Shown here: piece after piece, positions 37,693 through 46,014 of the stretch | Layout of the letters: the number at the start of each line of letters is the position of its first letter | Numbering within the stretch: position 1 is the first letter of the stretch | From: Nitrincola tapanii | GTDB taxonomy: Bacteria; Pseudomonadota; Gammaproteobacteria; Pseudomonadales; Balneatricaceae | Reading direction: 5' to 3' | Length of the DNA stretch: 64,000 bases | Assembly (NCBI RefSeq): GCF_008368715.1 | Contig: NZ_SMRS01000002.1 | Location: 186,001 to 250,000 of the forward strand | Program-made: the position numbers and the translations under genes | Notes under the pieces: generated by a model | Told to the model about the DNA's origin: nothing | Databases searched by the model: none | The model's input: only the letters and a program-made list of their open reading frames with translations

Positions 37693-37702
37693 GATCCACA
37701 AG

Positions 37703-37739
37703 CCGCTTGTCACAGCGCGAAGCCTAGCGGGACAAGCGG
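37703..37739. terminator. hairpin between convergent rlmM and ABM gene
   Basis: CCGCTTGTC (37703-37711) and GACAAGCGG (37731-37739) form a 9-bp stem with a 19-nt loop. No T-run follows on the plus strand. Confidence 0.5.
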
Positions 37740-37765
37740 ATCGGTCAGTGGTGACAGGTGAATCC

Positions 37766-38050
37766 TTAAATATGTTCAAAGATGGTAATTTTCTCTTCTT
37801 GCTCTAGCATCGGGGTGATTTGACTTAACAGCTCGCGTCTTTCTTCTGAGCTGTACCAGCGCTGCCAGTCTTGTAGCGTGCGAAAGGTTGCGATCACCAA
37901 ACGATGGCGCGGGTTGATCACATCGCGTAGCGACTCCCCTGAAATAAAACCATTGACGCGCATCGAGCGCTGCAGAGTGTCACCAGCAATTCGCTCGTAA
38001 TGCTCAATCAGTTCATCAGCGACTAAACGCTCGATCATGACACGGATCAT
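37766..38050 (-). CDS. ABM-fold (antibiotic biosynthesis monooxygenase-like) protein
   Basis: A 94-residue protein with the dimeric alpha+beta barrel pattern of ABM domains: beta strand IRVMIERLV at the start, helix ELIEHYERIAG, then GFISGESLRDV and RLVIATFRTLQDWQRWYSSEER. Members include haem-degrading enzymes, quinol monooxygenases and proteins of unknown role. No catalytic residue can be assigned here. It is divergent from tusA. Confidence 0.75.
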   Translation of the reverse strand: MIRVMIERLVADELIEHYERIAGDTLQRSMRVNGFISGESLRDVINPRHRLVIATFRTLQDWQRWYSSEERRELLSQITPMLEQEEKITIFEHI

Positions 38051-38135
38051 TTTCTATTTTCCTTATGTTTCCGGATGGGATAATTTAATCATATCCTCTT
38101 CTGATTAAAGTGCCAGTGATCAGCAAGGATTGGAA

Positions 38136-38198
38136 TTCAGGGAATCCCTGCTTTTGGGATTCCTCTGCTAAAAGATATTTGCGACAATATTCCCTGAA
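38136..38198 (+). promoter_or_regulatory. tusA leader with mutually exclusive hairpins
   Basis: TTCAGGGAAT (38136-38145) can pair with ATTCCCTGAA (38189-38198), a perfect 10-mer. The overlapping GGAATCCC (38141-38148) can pair instead with GGGATTCC (38156-38163). A local palindrome CAGGG-AAT-CCCTG spans 38138-38150. The layout resembles an attenuator or alternatively a cluster of protein-binding half-sites. The tusA ATG is at 38219. Confidence 0.5.
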
Positions 38199-38218
38199 AG
38201 AATGAACGTGGATCTTCA

Positions 38219-38461
38219 ATGGAAAAGCTAACAGCCGATGCACAATTAGATGCTTCGGGTCTTTTTTGCCCAGAACCTGTGATGTTGCTGCACAGTCGTA
38301 TGCGTGAGCTGGCGTCAGGCCAAGTGTTGCAGGTGGTGGCGACAGATCCTTCAACCCAACGTGACATTCCAAAATTCTGTACCTTTTTAGGGCATGAACT
38401 TTTACAGCAGTCAGAGCAGAATCAAACCTATGAGTACTTCATCCGCAAGGGAGACTCCTGA
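38219..38461 (+). CDS. tusA: TusA-family sulfurtransferase
   Basis: An 80-residue TusA/SirA-like protein. The active motif [14 protein letters not shown] (C-P-x-P, Cys18) accepts persulfide sulfur from a cysteine desulfurase. TusA feeds sulfur to 2-thiouridine at tRNA position 34 through TusBCD-TusE-MnmA; related proteins serve molybdopterin or sulfur metabolism. TusBCDE and MnmA are not in this window. A weak ribosome site (GTGGA) precedes the ATG. The 3' end overlaps the proQ frame by 32 bp. Confidence 0.88.
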   Translation: MEKLTADAQLDASGLFCPEPVMLLHSRMRELASGQVLQVVATDPSTQRDIPKFCTFLGHELLQQSEQNQTYEYFIRKGDS

Positions 38462-39038
38462 TCTGGCCTTACTGCGCCAAACCATGGAAAATCTTTTGGC
38501 TGAATGTGAAACACGCCTGAGTCAAGCTGAGGCGCGTTGGCAGACATCCTCTTCGCTGTCTAATGAGAGAAACAGAGTGAACGCATCCGCACCCGTTGAA
38601 TCGAACGCCCAGAACACGCCTAAAGCGCGTTCAAAAAATCGAGCTGCTAATTTGGCAGCTCTGCAGTTGCTGCAAGACGCCTATCCGCAGGTGTTTGCGG
38701 CCCAGCCGGTGCGTGCTTTGAAAATCGGAATCCAAGAAGATCTGATTGCCGATGCGAAGGTCGCCAAAAACAAGATTAAACGTGCACTGGCCTCGTTTGT
38801 GCGTTCTCCAAACTATCTGCGCAGCTTGCAAGCGGGTGCCGCCCGTGTTGATCTGCAAGGTCAAGAAGTCGGAGAAGTCACGGCAGAAGAAGCTGAGCAT
38901 GCTCGCCAACAGCTGCGTGAAATGCATAAGTTGCGTAAGCAGCGCCAGAAAGAGCAGGAACAAGAAGCGCTAAGACGTGAAAAAGAAGAACGCATGAATG
39001 CGAAACTGGATCAGTTGCTCACGCTGAACCGTCGTTAA
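38430..39038 (+). CDS. proQ: ProQ/FinO-domain RNA chaperone
   Basis: A 202-residue protein with an N-terminal 50-residue charged region, a linker rich in Ser, Asn and Pro, and a FinO-like core (about 60-150). The core includes [24 protein letters not shown] and [18 protein letters not shown]. The C-terminus is a highly charged helix ([20 protein letters not shown]). ProQ proteins bind structured small RNAs and mRNA 3' ends. The likely ATG at 38430 lies within tusA; the frame is also open from 38394. Unlike E. coli ProQ, the FinO core is internal and no C-terminal Tudor domain is seen. Confidence 0.88.
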   Translation: MSTSSARETPDLALLRQTMENLLAECETRLSQAEARWQTSSSLSNERNRVNASAPVESNAQNTPKARSKNRAANLAALQLLQDAYPQVFAAQPVRALKIGIQEDLIADAKVAKNKIKRALASFVRSPNYLRSLQAGAARVDLQGQEVGEVTAEEAEHARQQLREMHKLRKQRQKEQEQEALRREKEERMNAKLDQLLTLNRR

Positions 39039-39068
39039 ACTTGCCGTCTTACCTTCTTCGTTTTCCTA

Positions 39069-40160
39069 TTACCCTGTTGGGTCTTGTGCACCAGGCGCAA
39101 GACCACACTCGGTTAAAAGCCTTTGCCAAGTCTGTGTGTGGCGATCGCGTGCCCGAATGTAGGTTTGCCAAACGCCCTCTTCAGCATGCCGATCCAGTAC
39201 CTGTTGTTGATAAGTTTGCATCGCTTCAGGCAGCGGCAGCAGTTCTAAAAGTTGTTGTTGTAAACTTAACCAGCGTTCACCGTCTCGATGGGTTTGGCTC
39301 AGGTAGGGCTGTACACCCGTTGCATAATAGTTTTGAAAAACGTTGCGTAGAATTTGTGCACGCGGGTTGGCCTGTTGATTAAAACAGATAGGTCGACGCT
39401 CGAGGCGAGCTTCGATGCCGGTACTGGCTTGATTCAGAGTGTAGGTGAGCAGTTGTATGCTTTTTAACCACTCACTACCAAAGCGATTGCGATGTAGTCC
39501 TTCGTACAGAGGGCTGAGCTGATAAAAGCTCTCTTCTTGCGGCCAGTCGGGCAGGGGGCGCGAAGTTAACTGAGCCACTTGGATTAAGGACACAAGATAC
39601 CTCTCCATATCCGCCATCTGTCCTTGGCTGTCTAGAGCGCGTGCTGGACTCGCGCGCGAAAACTGCTGCTCCATCTCGGGACTGGCATAGAGACTGTTCC
39701 AGATCTGTTTGTCTAGTTGCTGTTGTTTGATCTGTTGAATGCGCTCAACTCTTTCTAAGGCACTGCTCCACTCAGGTGCTGTCGCCAAGCCTTCCCTAAG
39801 CTGTGTCTGGCAGTTATGCAGTTGGCGTAATAATTCAAGTTCATAGCTGAGCTGTTGTGCCGGTTGCATGACTCGGCCTAGCGAGCTGTTGCGTTCAGCA
39901 ATAAGCGGTAATAAACCGGTGCAATGGCGAAGATCGAGGAGATCGACCAGACCTTCACGAACCTCTTGTAGAGAGTGAAGCCTGTCGCGTCGCGCCGGTA
40001 GGCTCGGATAAGGACTGGCTTCTTGTGGTTGAAAGGCGATGGGTTCTTCTAATGCGTTACTTAGGCGCTGGATATAATCTCGCATCAACTTTTCGGCAGA
40101 GTTGGGTTGGCAACCTGTTAAAAGAAGAGATAGGCATAAAAGACTAAGTAGAGAGCGCAT
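39069..40160 (-). CDS. DUF3080 lipoprotein
   Basis: A 363-residue lipoprotein: signal peptide with lipobox L-L-T-G-C (Cys17), then a mostly helical domain with many Gln, Leu and Arg residues. The region MRDYIQRLSNALE after the lipobox matches DUF3080, found in marine gammaproteobacteria and pseudomonads, function unknown. The start overlaps the MATE gene by 17 bp, and the ATG has no ribosome site of its own, so translation should depend on the MATE gene. A role in envelope or efflux is inference only. Confidence 0.78.
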   Translation of the reverse strand: MRSLLSLLCLSLLLTGCQPNSAEKLMRDYIQRLSNALEEPIAFQPQEASPYPSLPARRDRLHSLQEVREGLVDLLDLRHCTGLLPLIAERNSSLGRVMQPAQQLSYELELLRQLHNCQTQLREGLATAPEWSSALERVERIQQIKQQQLDKQIWNSLYASPEMEQQFSRASPARALDSQGQMADMERYLVSLIQVAQLTSRPLPDWPQEESFYQLSPLYEGLHRNRFGSEWLKSIQLLTYTLNQASTGIEARLERRPICFNQQANPRAQILRNVFQNYYATGVQPYLSQTHRDGERWLSLQQQLLELLPLPEAMQTYQQQVLDRHAEEGVWQTYIRARDRHTQTWQRLLTECGLAPGAQDPTG

Positions 40161-41514
40161 GGCGAGAGACTCGATTTAACCGTGTCAGTAGCATTACGGC
40201 CCCCAGGCTTAAACCGATCAAGAGACCATACCAGAAGCCTGCTGCACTGAGTCGAGGGAGAAGAAGATCGGTCATGCCTAAAATATAGCCGATAGGAAGG
40301 CCGATCACCCAAAAGGCGATAAAGACAAGAAGTAAAGGTCGTGCTGTATCCTTGTACCCGCGTAATGCTCCGGCGGCGCTGACTTGCAAGGCATCGGAAA
40401 ATTGAAAAAGCGCGGCAATCCCCAATAGCTGGCTGGCCAGCAGCAGAATCTCCATATCTGAAGTATACAGGCGTGCTATGGCTAAGGATTGTGTAAACAT
40501 TAAGCTGGCCGTCATCAAAGCCGTCACAAGTGTAAGGTGAATGCCGGTGAAGGCCGAGAAACGTGCGGCGGCCAGCTCTCCCGCTCCGATCAGTTGACCC
40601 ACACGAATGGTCATCGCCATTGCGATGCTCAATGGGATCATAAACACTAAACCGGTAAAGCTCAGTGTGACCTGATGAGACGCAATGATGAGTTCCCCTT
40701 GTGGCGCGATCAAAAGCGCGATCACACAAAACATACTCGCTTCAATTAACAACGCGACCCCAATCGGGAAGCCTAGGCGTACAAACTGCCAAAGTTTTTG
40801 TAGGTGAGGCTTTTGCCAGGCACACCACAGCTTGAGAGGTTGAAAAAGACGGCTGTGATGGATGTAGAGAATGCCAGTGAACAGCATAATCCACATAACA
40901 ATCGCACTGGCCCAACCGCAGCCCACACCGCCAAGTTCTGGGAAACCGAATTTTCCAAAAATTAAAACGTAGTTCAGCGGGATATTACAGGCCAAACCTA
41001 AAAGCGCAATTTTCATCAAGGCGCGTGTTCGTCCATAACCCTCGCTAAAACCACGAATTACTTGCAGCAACAACAAAGCAGGAAATCCCCAAGAGATGGC
41101 TTTTAGATAGCCTAGTGTTTTTGCTTCCAGTCCAGGTTCCAGTGCGAGTAGTGTCAGTAAAGGTTGACTGTTATGCAGCAGAACTAGGGCAAAGAGTCCA
41201 AGAATGAACGCAATCCATAAGCCTTGATGGAAGGTGTCTACACTGCTTTGCGTATCTGCTTTGCCAACGGCCTGAGCCACTAATGGGGTGGTGGCCATTA
41301 GAATCCCGGCTAGCGCTAAAAACAGAGGCAACCAGAGGCTGCTACCTAAAGCAATGGCCGCCAAATCCTCGGTTCCGGCGCGTGCCGCCATTAGGGTATC
41401 TACAAAACCCATAGTGTTTTGTGCCAGCTGGGCAATCATGATCGGCCAGGCCAGGTGTAGAAGCTGTTTGGCTTCAGCGTGTTTGTGTTGCAGATAAAAA
41501 CGGTAAGTGGACAT
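40144..41514 (-). CDS. MATE family multidrug exporter (NorM-like)
   Basis: A 456-residue transporter with 12 predicted helices. The first helix region LLHLAWPIMIAQLAQNTMGFVDTLMA and the later GLPIGYILG are typical of NorM-type MATE exporters, which expel cationic drugs against Na+ or H+. An acidic residue in helix 1 (VDTLMA) fits the cation site. ATG 41514 follows GTG 41517; I prefer the ATG. DUF3080 follows with a 17-bp overlap. Confidence 0.9.
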   Translation of the reverse strand: MSTYRFYLQHKHAEAKQLLHLAWPIMIAQLAQNTMGFVDTLMAARAGTEDLAAIALGSSLWLPLFLALAGILMATTPLVAQAVGKADTQSSVDTFHQGLWIAFILGLFALVLLHNSQPLLTLLALEPGLEAKTLGYLKAISWGFPALLLLQVIRGFSEGYGRTRALMKIALLGLACNIPLNYVLIFGKFGFPELGGVGCGWASAIVMWIMLFTGILYIHHSRLFQPLKLWCAWQKPHLQKLWQFVRLGFPIGVALLIEASMFCVIALLIAPQGELIIASHQVTLSFTGLVFMIPLSIAMAMTIRVGQLIGAGELAAARFSAFTGIHLTLVTALMTASLMFTQSLAIARLYTSDMEILLLASQLLGIAALFQFSDALQVSAAGALRGYKDTARPLLLVFIAFWVIGLPIGYILGMTDLLLPRLSAAGFWYGLLIGLSLGAVMLLTRLNRVSRHALST

Positions 41515-41580
41515 CACAAGTCGAGCCTGATTGGGTGTCGATCAGACGCTGGCAAGAGGGCGTGATAGGACACAGCTAAA

Positions 41581-41607
41581 AATAAAAACGGGGCACAAAG
41601 CGCCCCG
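41581..41607 (-). terminator. terminator of phaC
   Basis: On the minus strand CGGGGC (41607-41602) and GCCCCG (41594-41589) form a 6-bp GC stem with a 7-nt loop, followed by TTTTTATT. It lies 30 bp after the phaC stop. Confidence 0.87.
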
Positions 41608-41636
41608 AATCTTAGCATAGCTGAGAGCTGAAGAGA

Positions 41637-43373
41637 TCAGTCCAAACGCTGTTTCACGTAACTACCGGGTGCTGCCTCAATCACCTGATGGTTGCTATCA
41701 CCATATTGTGCAGGTGCTGGGATCTTTTTACCTGAACGGCGTTTCACCCATTCAGACCAATGCGGCCACCAAGAGCCTTCTTGTTTCTCGGCGGTCTCTA
41801 ACCAGTGATCCGCGCCCTGGCCCAGCTCTCCCTTCACCCAGTAATGGCGACGGTTCTTAGAAGCAGGGTTGATGACACCGGCAACATGGCCGCTGGCGCC
41901 CAAGACAAACTCCACAGGTGCTTTAATGATATCTGTTGCCGCAAAAGTGCTCTTCCAGGGTGCGATATGATCTTCAATCGTAGAGAGGAAGTAACAAGGT
42001 GTTTTGATCTTGCTCAGATCAATCGGCTCACCGCAAATGGTCAAAGCATTGGGTTCGACCAGTTTGTTTTCCAAATACATCTTGTTGATGTAGAAGGTAT
42101 ACATCTTCGCTGGCAGGTTGGTTGGATCGCTGTTCCAGTAAAGAATGTCAAACGGTGGTGGGGTTTGACCTTTCAGGTAGTTGTTGACGACATAGGACCA
42201 AATCAGATCATTGGCGCGTAGCATATTAAAAGAGGTTGCCAACTCGCGACCGTGCAGGATGCCCTCCTGATTGACCTTGCTTTCCAGTTGTTTGACCTGA
42301 TAATCATCAATAAAGACTTTGAGATCACCTGGATCGCTGAAGTTCGTCAGCGTAGTGAGGAAGGTTGTGGAAGCTACACTGGTGTCTTTGCGATTGGCCA
42401 TAACCGCTAGCGTGGTCGCCATCAGAGTTCCGCCCACACACCAAGCAACGGTATTGACCTTGTCACTGCCGGAAATTTCCTTAGTAACATCAATCGCTTT
42501 CAGAACGCCGTCGGAAACATAGTCATCCCAGCCCAGGTTGCGCATCTCTTTGTTGGGGTTTACCCAAGCAATCAAGAAGACATTCTGGCCCTGCTCAACA
42601 CAGTATTTAACAAAGGAGTTGTGCGGTTGTAGATCCAGAATGTAGAACTTGTTGATGCTAGGGGGCACGATCAACAGCGGCTTTTCAAAAACCTCTTCGC
42701 CTTCAGGTTTGTATTGAATCAGCTGGAAGAGTTCGTTTTGGAAAACCACGGCGCCTTCTGTAGTCGCGAGATTAGTGCCCAGCTCAAAGGCGGTCTCGTC
42801 GGTCATGGAGATATGGCCTTTATCGATATCTCCGAGCAGATTTTTCAGACCATCAATTAGGCTCTGCCCCTTGGTTTCCATGGCTTGCTGCAGCACTTCA
42901 GGGTTCGTTAGGGCAAAGTTGGTGGGGGATAAGGCATCAACATACTGCTGAGTATAAAACTCAAGCTTTTTCTGTTCAGCATCGGAGAGGCGTGCGTTGG
43001 CAGCCATTTCGGTCAGCATTTTGGAAGAAAGCAGGTAAGACTGTTTGATGTAATCAAACACAGGATTTTTTGACCACTCTTCACTCTGGAAGCGACGATC
43101 ACCGGGTGAGGGTTGTGCTATCTGCTCAACGCTTCCCGTCAGCAAATTGCGCCAGAGGTTAAACTGTGCTTGCTGATAATCGGTAATGGCTCGAATCCAA
43201 ACACTAGGGTCTTCGAGTGAGCGAGTCGCTAATTCTGTCCAGGAAGCGGTAAACTGACGGAAAATATCGTCACCACCGGTCGCGGAGTACATTTCCAGCA
43301 GCTTGCTGGTTTCGCGACTGACATAATTGATAAATTCCTGTGGATCTGTGATCGTGGTGTTATTTTTTTCCAT
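41637..43373 (-). CDS. phaC: poly(3-hydroxyalkanoate) synthase, class I PhaC
   Basis: PhaC polymerises 3-hydroxyacyl-CoA into polyester granules. The 578 residues have the N-terminal PhaC domain, then the alpha/beta hydrolase core. The catalytic Cys312 is in AWCVGGTL, with the Asp in STIEDHIAPW and the His in GASGHVAGVIN. The lipase-like box usually reads G-x-C-x-G-G; here the first Gly is Ala. ATG 43373 is preferred to the TTG at 43409. No phaA, phaB, phaP or phaR is adjacent, so the monomer enzymes must be encoded elsewhere. A minus-strand U-rich terminator follows. Confidence 0.94.
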   Translation of the reverse strand: MEKNNTTITDPQEFINYVSRETSKLLEMYSATGGDDIFRQFTASWTELATRSLEDPSVWIRAITDYQQAQFNLWRNLLTGSVEQIAQPSPGDRRFQSEEWSKNPVFDYIKQSYLLSSKMLTEMAANARLSDAEQKKLEFYTQQYVDALSPTNFALTNPEVLQQAMETKGQSLIDGLKNLLGDIDKGHISMTDETAFELGTNLATTEGAVVFQNELFQLIQYKPEGEEVFEKPLLIVPPSINKFYILDLQPHNSFVKYCVEQGQNVFLIAWVNPNKEMRNLGWDDYVSDGVLKAIDVTKEISGSDKVNTVAWCVGGTLMATTLAVMANRKDTSVASTTFLTTLTNFSDPGDLKVFIDDYQVKQLESKVNQEGILHGRELATSFNMLRANDLIWSYVVNNYLKGQTPPPFDILYWNSDPTNLPAKMYTFYINKMYLENKLVEPNALTICGEPIDLSKIKTPCYFLSTIEDHIAPWKSTFAATDIIKAPVEFVLGASGHVAGVINPASKNRRHYWVKGELGQGADHWLETAEKQEGSWWPHWSEWVKRRSGKKIPAPAQYGDSNHQVIEAAPGSYVKQRLD

Positions 43374-43480
43374 AGTCACTGCCTGTTGTTTATTCCGTTT
43401 GGTGATCAAAGCCTAATGCTTCTAACATAACCCCGAAGCAGGGTGCCTTGTCAATCATCTTGCAGGTGAGCAGTGACTAA

Positions 43481-43494
43481 TTGATGAAGATCAG
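43481..43494. promoter_or_regulatory. near-consensus FNR box between phaC and thioredoxin-fold gene
   Basis: TTGATGAAGATCAG matches the FNR consensus at 9 of 10 fixed positions. It lies 108 bp from phaC (minus) and 47 bp from the plus-strand gene. I cannot find a -10 at the right distance on either side, so its target is unclear. Confidence 0.4.
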
Positions 43495-43540
43495 GAAAAA
43501 TTATCCATAAAATGAAGGGTGTTTTTAGAGAGAGGTGTTG

Positions 43541-43810
43541 ATGGCCGAGGTGTCAAGTCATTCATTGCTGGAGTTGTTAAGTACCGAGGGTTGTCATCTT
43601 TGTGATCTTGCCATTGACGTGCTGAGTGCCTGTCCCGAGGTGCAGGATTTTGAAGTGGATTGGGTGGAGATCGCCTATGACGATACTTTGATGCAGACTT
43701 ATGCTGAGCGCATTCCCGTGTTGCGTCATCCGGCATCAGGGCAGGAACTGGGCTGGCCGTTTGATTGCGACCAGCTCCAGAAGTTTTTGCGATCCATTGC
43801 TGCAGGTTAG
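43541..43810 (+). CDS. glutaredoxin-like (DUF836) thioredoxin-fold protein
   Basis: An 89-residue protein with a CxxC active site in STEGCHLCDLAI (Cys18 and Cys21) and the cis-Pro in ERIPVLRHP, a minimal thioredoxin fold. DUF836 proteins are thought to be small thiol oxidoreductases, substrate unknown. ATG 43541 is preceded by GAGAGAGG at 5-nt spacing; GTG 43535 is an unlikely alternative. It is divergent from phaC and convergent with slt. Confidence 0.85.
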   Translation: MAEVSSHSLLELLSTEGCHLCDLAIDVLSACPEVQDFEVDWVEIAYDDTLMQTYAERIPVLRHPASGQELGWPFDCDQLQKFLRSIAAG

Positions 43811-43838
43811 CTTCAAGGCATGAGCCTGCAGCCAGGGC

Positions 43839-45791
43839 TTAGAATAAAGGATTAGGTTTGGCCCAAGCCAGTTGGGTACGTTCTTGATCATTAAAGACGC
43901 GCGCGCTCTGTCCGGCCATTTGGTTATAAATGACACCAAAAGATAGGACATTCTGCACATAGGTGCGTGTTTCATCAAAGGGAATGGTTTCAATCCAAAT
44001 ATCTAAAGGTAAATGTCCGCGTGCCTGCATCCATTGACGCACACGTCCGGGGCCGGCGTTGTAAGCGGCAGTGGCTAAGACACGATTGCCGTTAAATTGG
44101 CGTTGCATCTGCGCGAGATAAGCGGAGCCGAGGCGGATATTGACTTCCGGTTCGTTTAAGCGCTCGAGATTGCTTAAGGGGATGCCGTAGCGGGTGGCGG
44201 TTTCACGTGCGGTGGCAGGCATCAACTGCATCAAACCACGTGCGCCGACCCCTGAGCGTGCCACTTCAAGGAATGCACTTTCTTGACGTGTGACGGCCAG
44301 AGCCCAAGCCGGCTCAATCTCAAACTCTTGAGTGGCCTGTGCAAAAAAGGGTGCATAGGGAGCGGGGAAGCGCAGCTCTAAATCGTCCCAGCGATCTGCG
44401 GCTATCGCACCTCGGATGGCTTGAAAATACCAATTCCAGCTTTTCACAACATAGGCGGCTGCGTGGACTTCGTCCTGCGAGAGATGGTTACTTAAGTGGT
44501 TCCATTCAGAGCGTGCCTGGTTCTCATCACCCAAACGATAGAGTTCATACATACGCTGCATGGCAGGTATCTGGGCAACACGTTGCAGTTCCGCAGCGGA
44601 AAAATTGCCTGGTTTATGGTTGAGTGAGAAGGGTTGGCCATTCAGTTCAGCGGCCTTAAATCCATAATAACTGCGTTCAGTCATCAAGCGTTGTAACGCG
44701 GCTGGGTCTGCGGTTTCGCCTAGACGATTGGCCGCTACTTGTCCCCAATAGATCCAACGCCCATTTTGTTGCAGATTGTCCGGAAGTTGTTGAATCAGGT
44801 TGCGTACCAAAGGCCAATTTTCTTGCACCAGTGCTAGGCGGATGCGCCATTCTGTGACTTCAGCAAAGTCAAAACCTGGATCGAGACGGGCAAGAAGGTC
44901 AAGGCCATTATCGGGGAAGCGTTTGGCAAAGCGAACGCCCCATTTACTGGCTAGGGCTTCTTGCTCCGGTGCTGGAATCTCTAAACGATCTCGTAATTGA
45001 ATCCAGCTTTCCAATGCGGCTTCAAGATCTTGCTGGGCATAGCGCTCAGTCGCCAGCAGTGCTAAGCGACGATGATGTGGAATCTGTTTGCTCAGTTGTT
45101 GAGGGTTCTTGGCGAGTGAAGCTGGACGCTCATAAACCTGCCAGATTAAAGCCAAGTGTGCTTTATCTTCTGGGCGGGTGATGAAGCGCTCTGTATAACG
45201 TGCGATGCCTTGGTTGCCGGCTTCTAAAGCCAGGAGTAAACGCTCAAAGGCAATCGTTGGGGTCAGCTGACCCGCCGCGATCCAGGCCTCAAACAGTGGG
45301 TCACAAGCGGAGTGTTGTGATTGTCCTTGTGTCCAAAGAGATTGCGCTTGTTGCCAGGCTTGCGCAGTTTGACCGTCTGCGAGGTCCGCTAAAGCCGCAT
45401 AACAGGATTGTTGTGAGCTGGGTTGTTTGAGACGGCTGTAAAAATACCGGAAGTCGCTCCAATTCTGGCGCATCCCCATTTGAGTGGTGTAGGCCCCTAA
45501 CAGACGGTTGCCCAGCGGCGAATCGGCATAGCTGGCGACCAGGGATTCCAGTTCAGCAGGCTTTAAGCGGCTGATCAAGTTGCGATCTTGCGTGAAGGTC
45601 AGATAAGGACGTAAAGGATAGTCATGCAGCTGAGCTAAGCCCTGTTCAAAGGCTTCGAGCCTACCGGCCTCACCGGCGGCTAAAGTATTTAGATAGAGTT
45701 CGCGCTGGGCTTCACGACTCATGTTCGCTTGCGCACAGGCGGATAACAGGACACCCGCTGCCAGGGTGGAGAAGAGTTTACGGAATTTCAA
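43839..45791 (-). CDS. slt: soluble lytic murein transglycosylase (Slt70 type)
   Basis: Slt cuts peptidoglycan to 1,6-anhydromuropeptides in the periplasm. The 650 residues begin with a signal peptide (LFSTLAAGVLLSACAQA, which also reads as a possible lipobox at LLSAC). A long helical superhelix (about 30-440) follows. The C-terminal SLT domain has VTRQESAFLEVARSGVGARG (catalytic Glu), LMQLMPATA and AAYNAGPGRVRQW. Length matches E. coli Slt70. If the LLSAC site is used, the enzyme would be lipid-anchored. Confidence 0.93.
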   Translation of the reverse strand: MKFRKLFSTLAAGVLLSACAQANMSREAQRELYLNTLAAGEAGRLEAFEQGLAQLHDYPLRPYLTFTQDRNLISRLKPAELESLVASYADSPLGNRLLGAYTTQMGMRQNWSDFRYFYSRLKQPSSQQSCYAALADLADGQTAQAWQQAQSLWTQGQSQHSACDPLFEAWIAAGQLTPTIAFERLLLALEAGNQGIARYTERFITRPEDKAHLALIWQVYERPASLAKNPQQLSKQIPHHRRLALLATERYAQQDLEAALESWIQLRDRLEIPAPEQEALASKWGVRFAKRFPDNGLDLLARLDPGFDFAEVTEWRIRLALVQENWPLVRNLIQQLPDNLQQNGRWIYWGQVAANRLGETADPAALQRLMTERSYYGFKAAELNGQPFSLNHKPGNFSAAELQRVAQIPAMQRMYELYRLGDENQARSEWNHLSNHLSQDEVHAAAYVVKSWNWYFQAIRGAIAADRWDDLELRFPAPYAPFFAQATQEFEIEPAWALAVTRQESAFLEVARSGVGARGLMQLMPATARETATRYGIPLSNLERLNEPEVNIRLGSAYLAQMQRQFNGNRVLATAAYNAGPGRVRQWMQARGHLPLDIWIETIPFDETRTYVQNVLSFGVIYNQMAGQSARVFNDQERTQLAWAKPNPLF

Positions 45792-46014
45792 TTACACGGC
45801 TCCTTGACTCTTACAGCAGAGTCGAATTTTAGACTCCAGTTTAGCGGTCTTTCCCTGGTTTTGAGAAGTAAAACCGCTCGGCTGTCGCAGACGAATATTA
45901 GTTGGCTCTGGACAGAGATTAAGCAGCTGGTGCGGAGGATTGGATGCATTTTCTCAATCCATTATCAGGTAGAATAGAGACCGCTAAAAAATACTGAACA
46001 GGATAATAGAGCCT

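Noticed and set aside
40118-40729. 203-codon frame on the same strand as the MATE gene
   Set aside because: It overlaps the MATE gene in another frame, is Ser/Arg/Tyr-rich with no hydrophobic pattern, and has no ribosome site.
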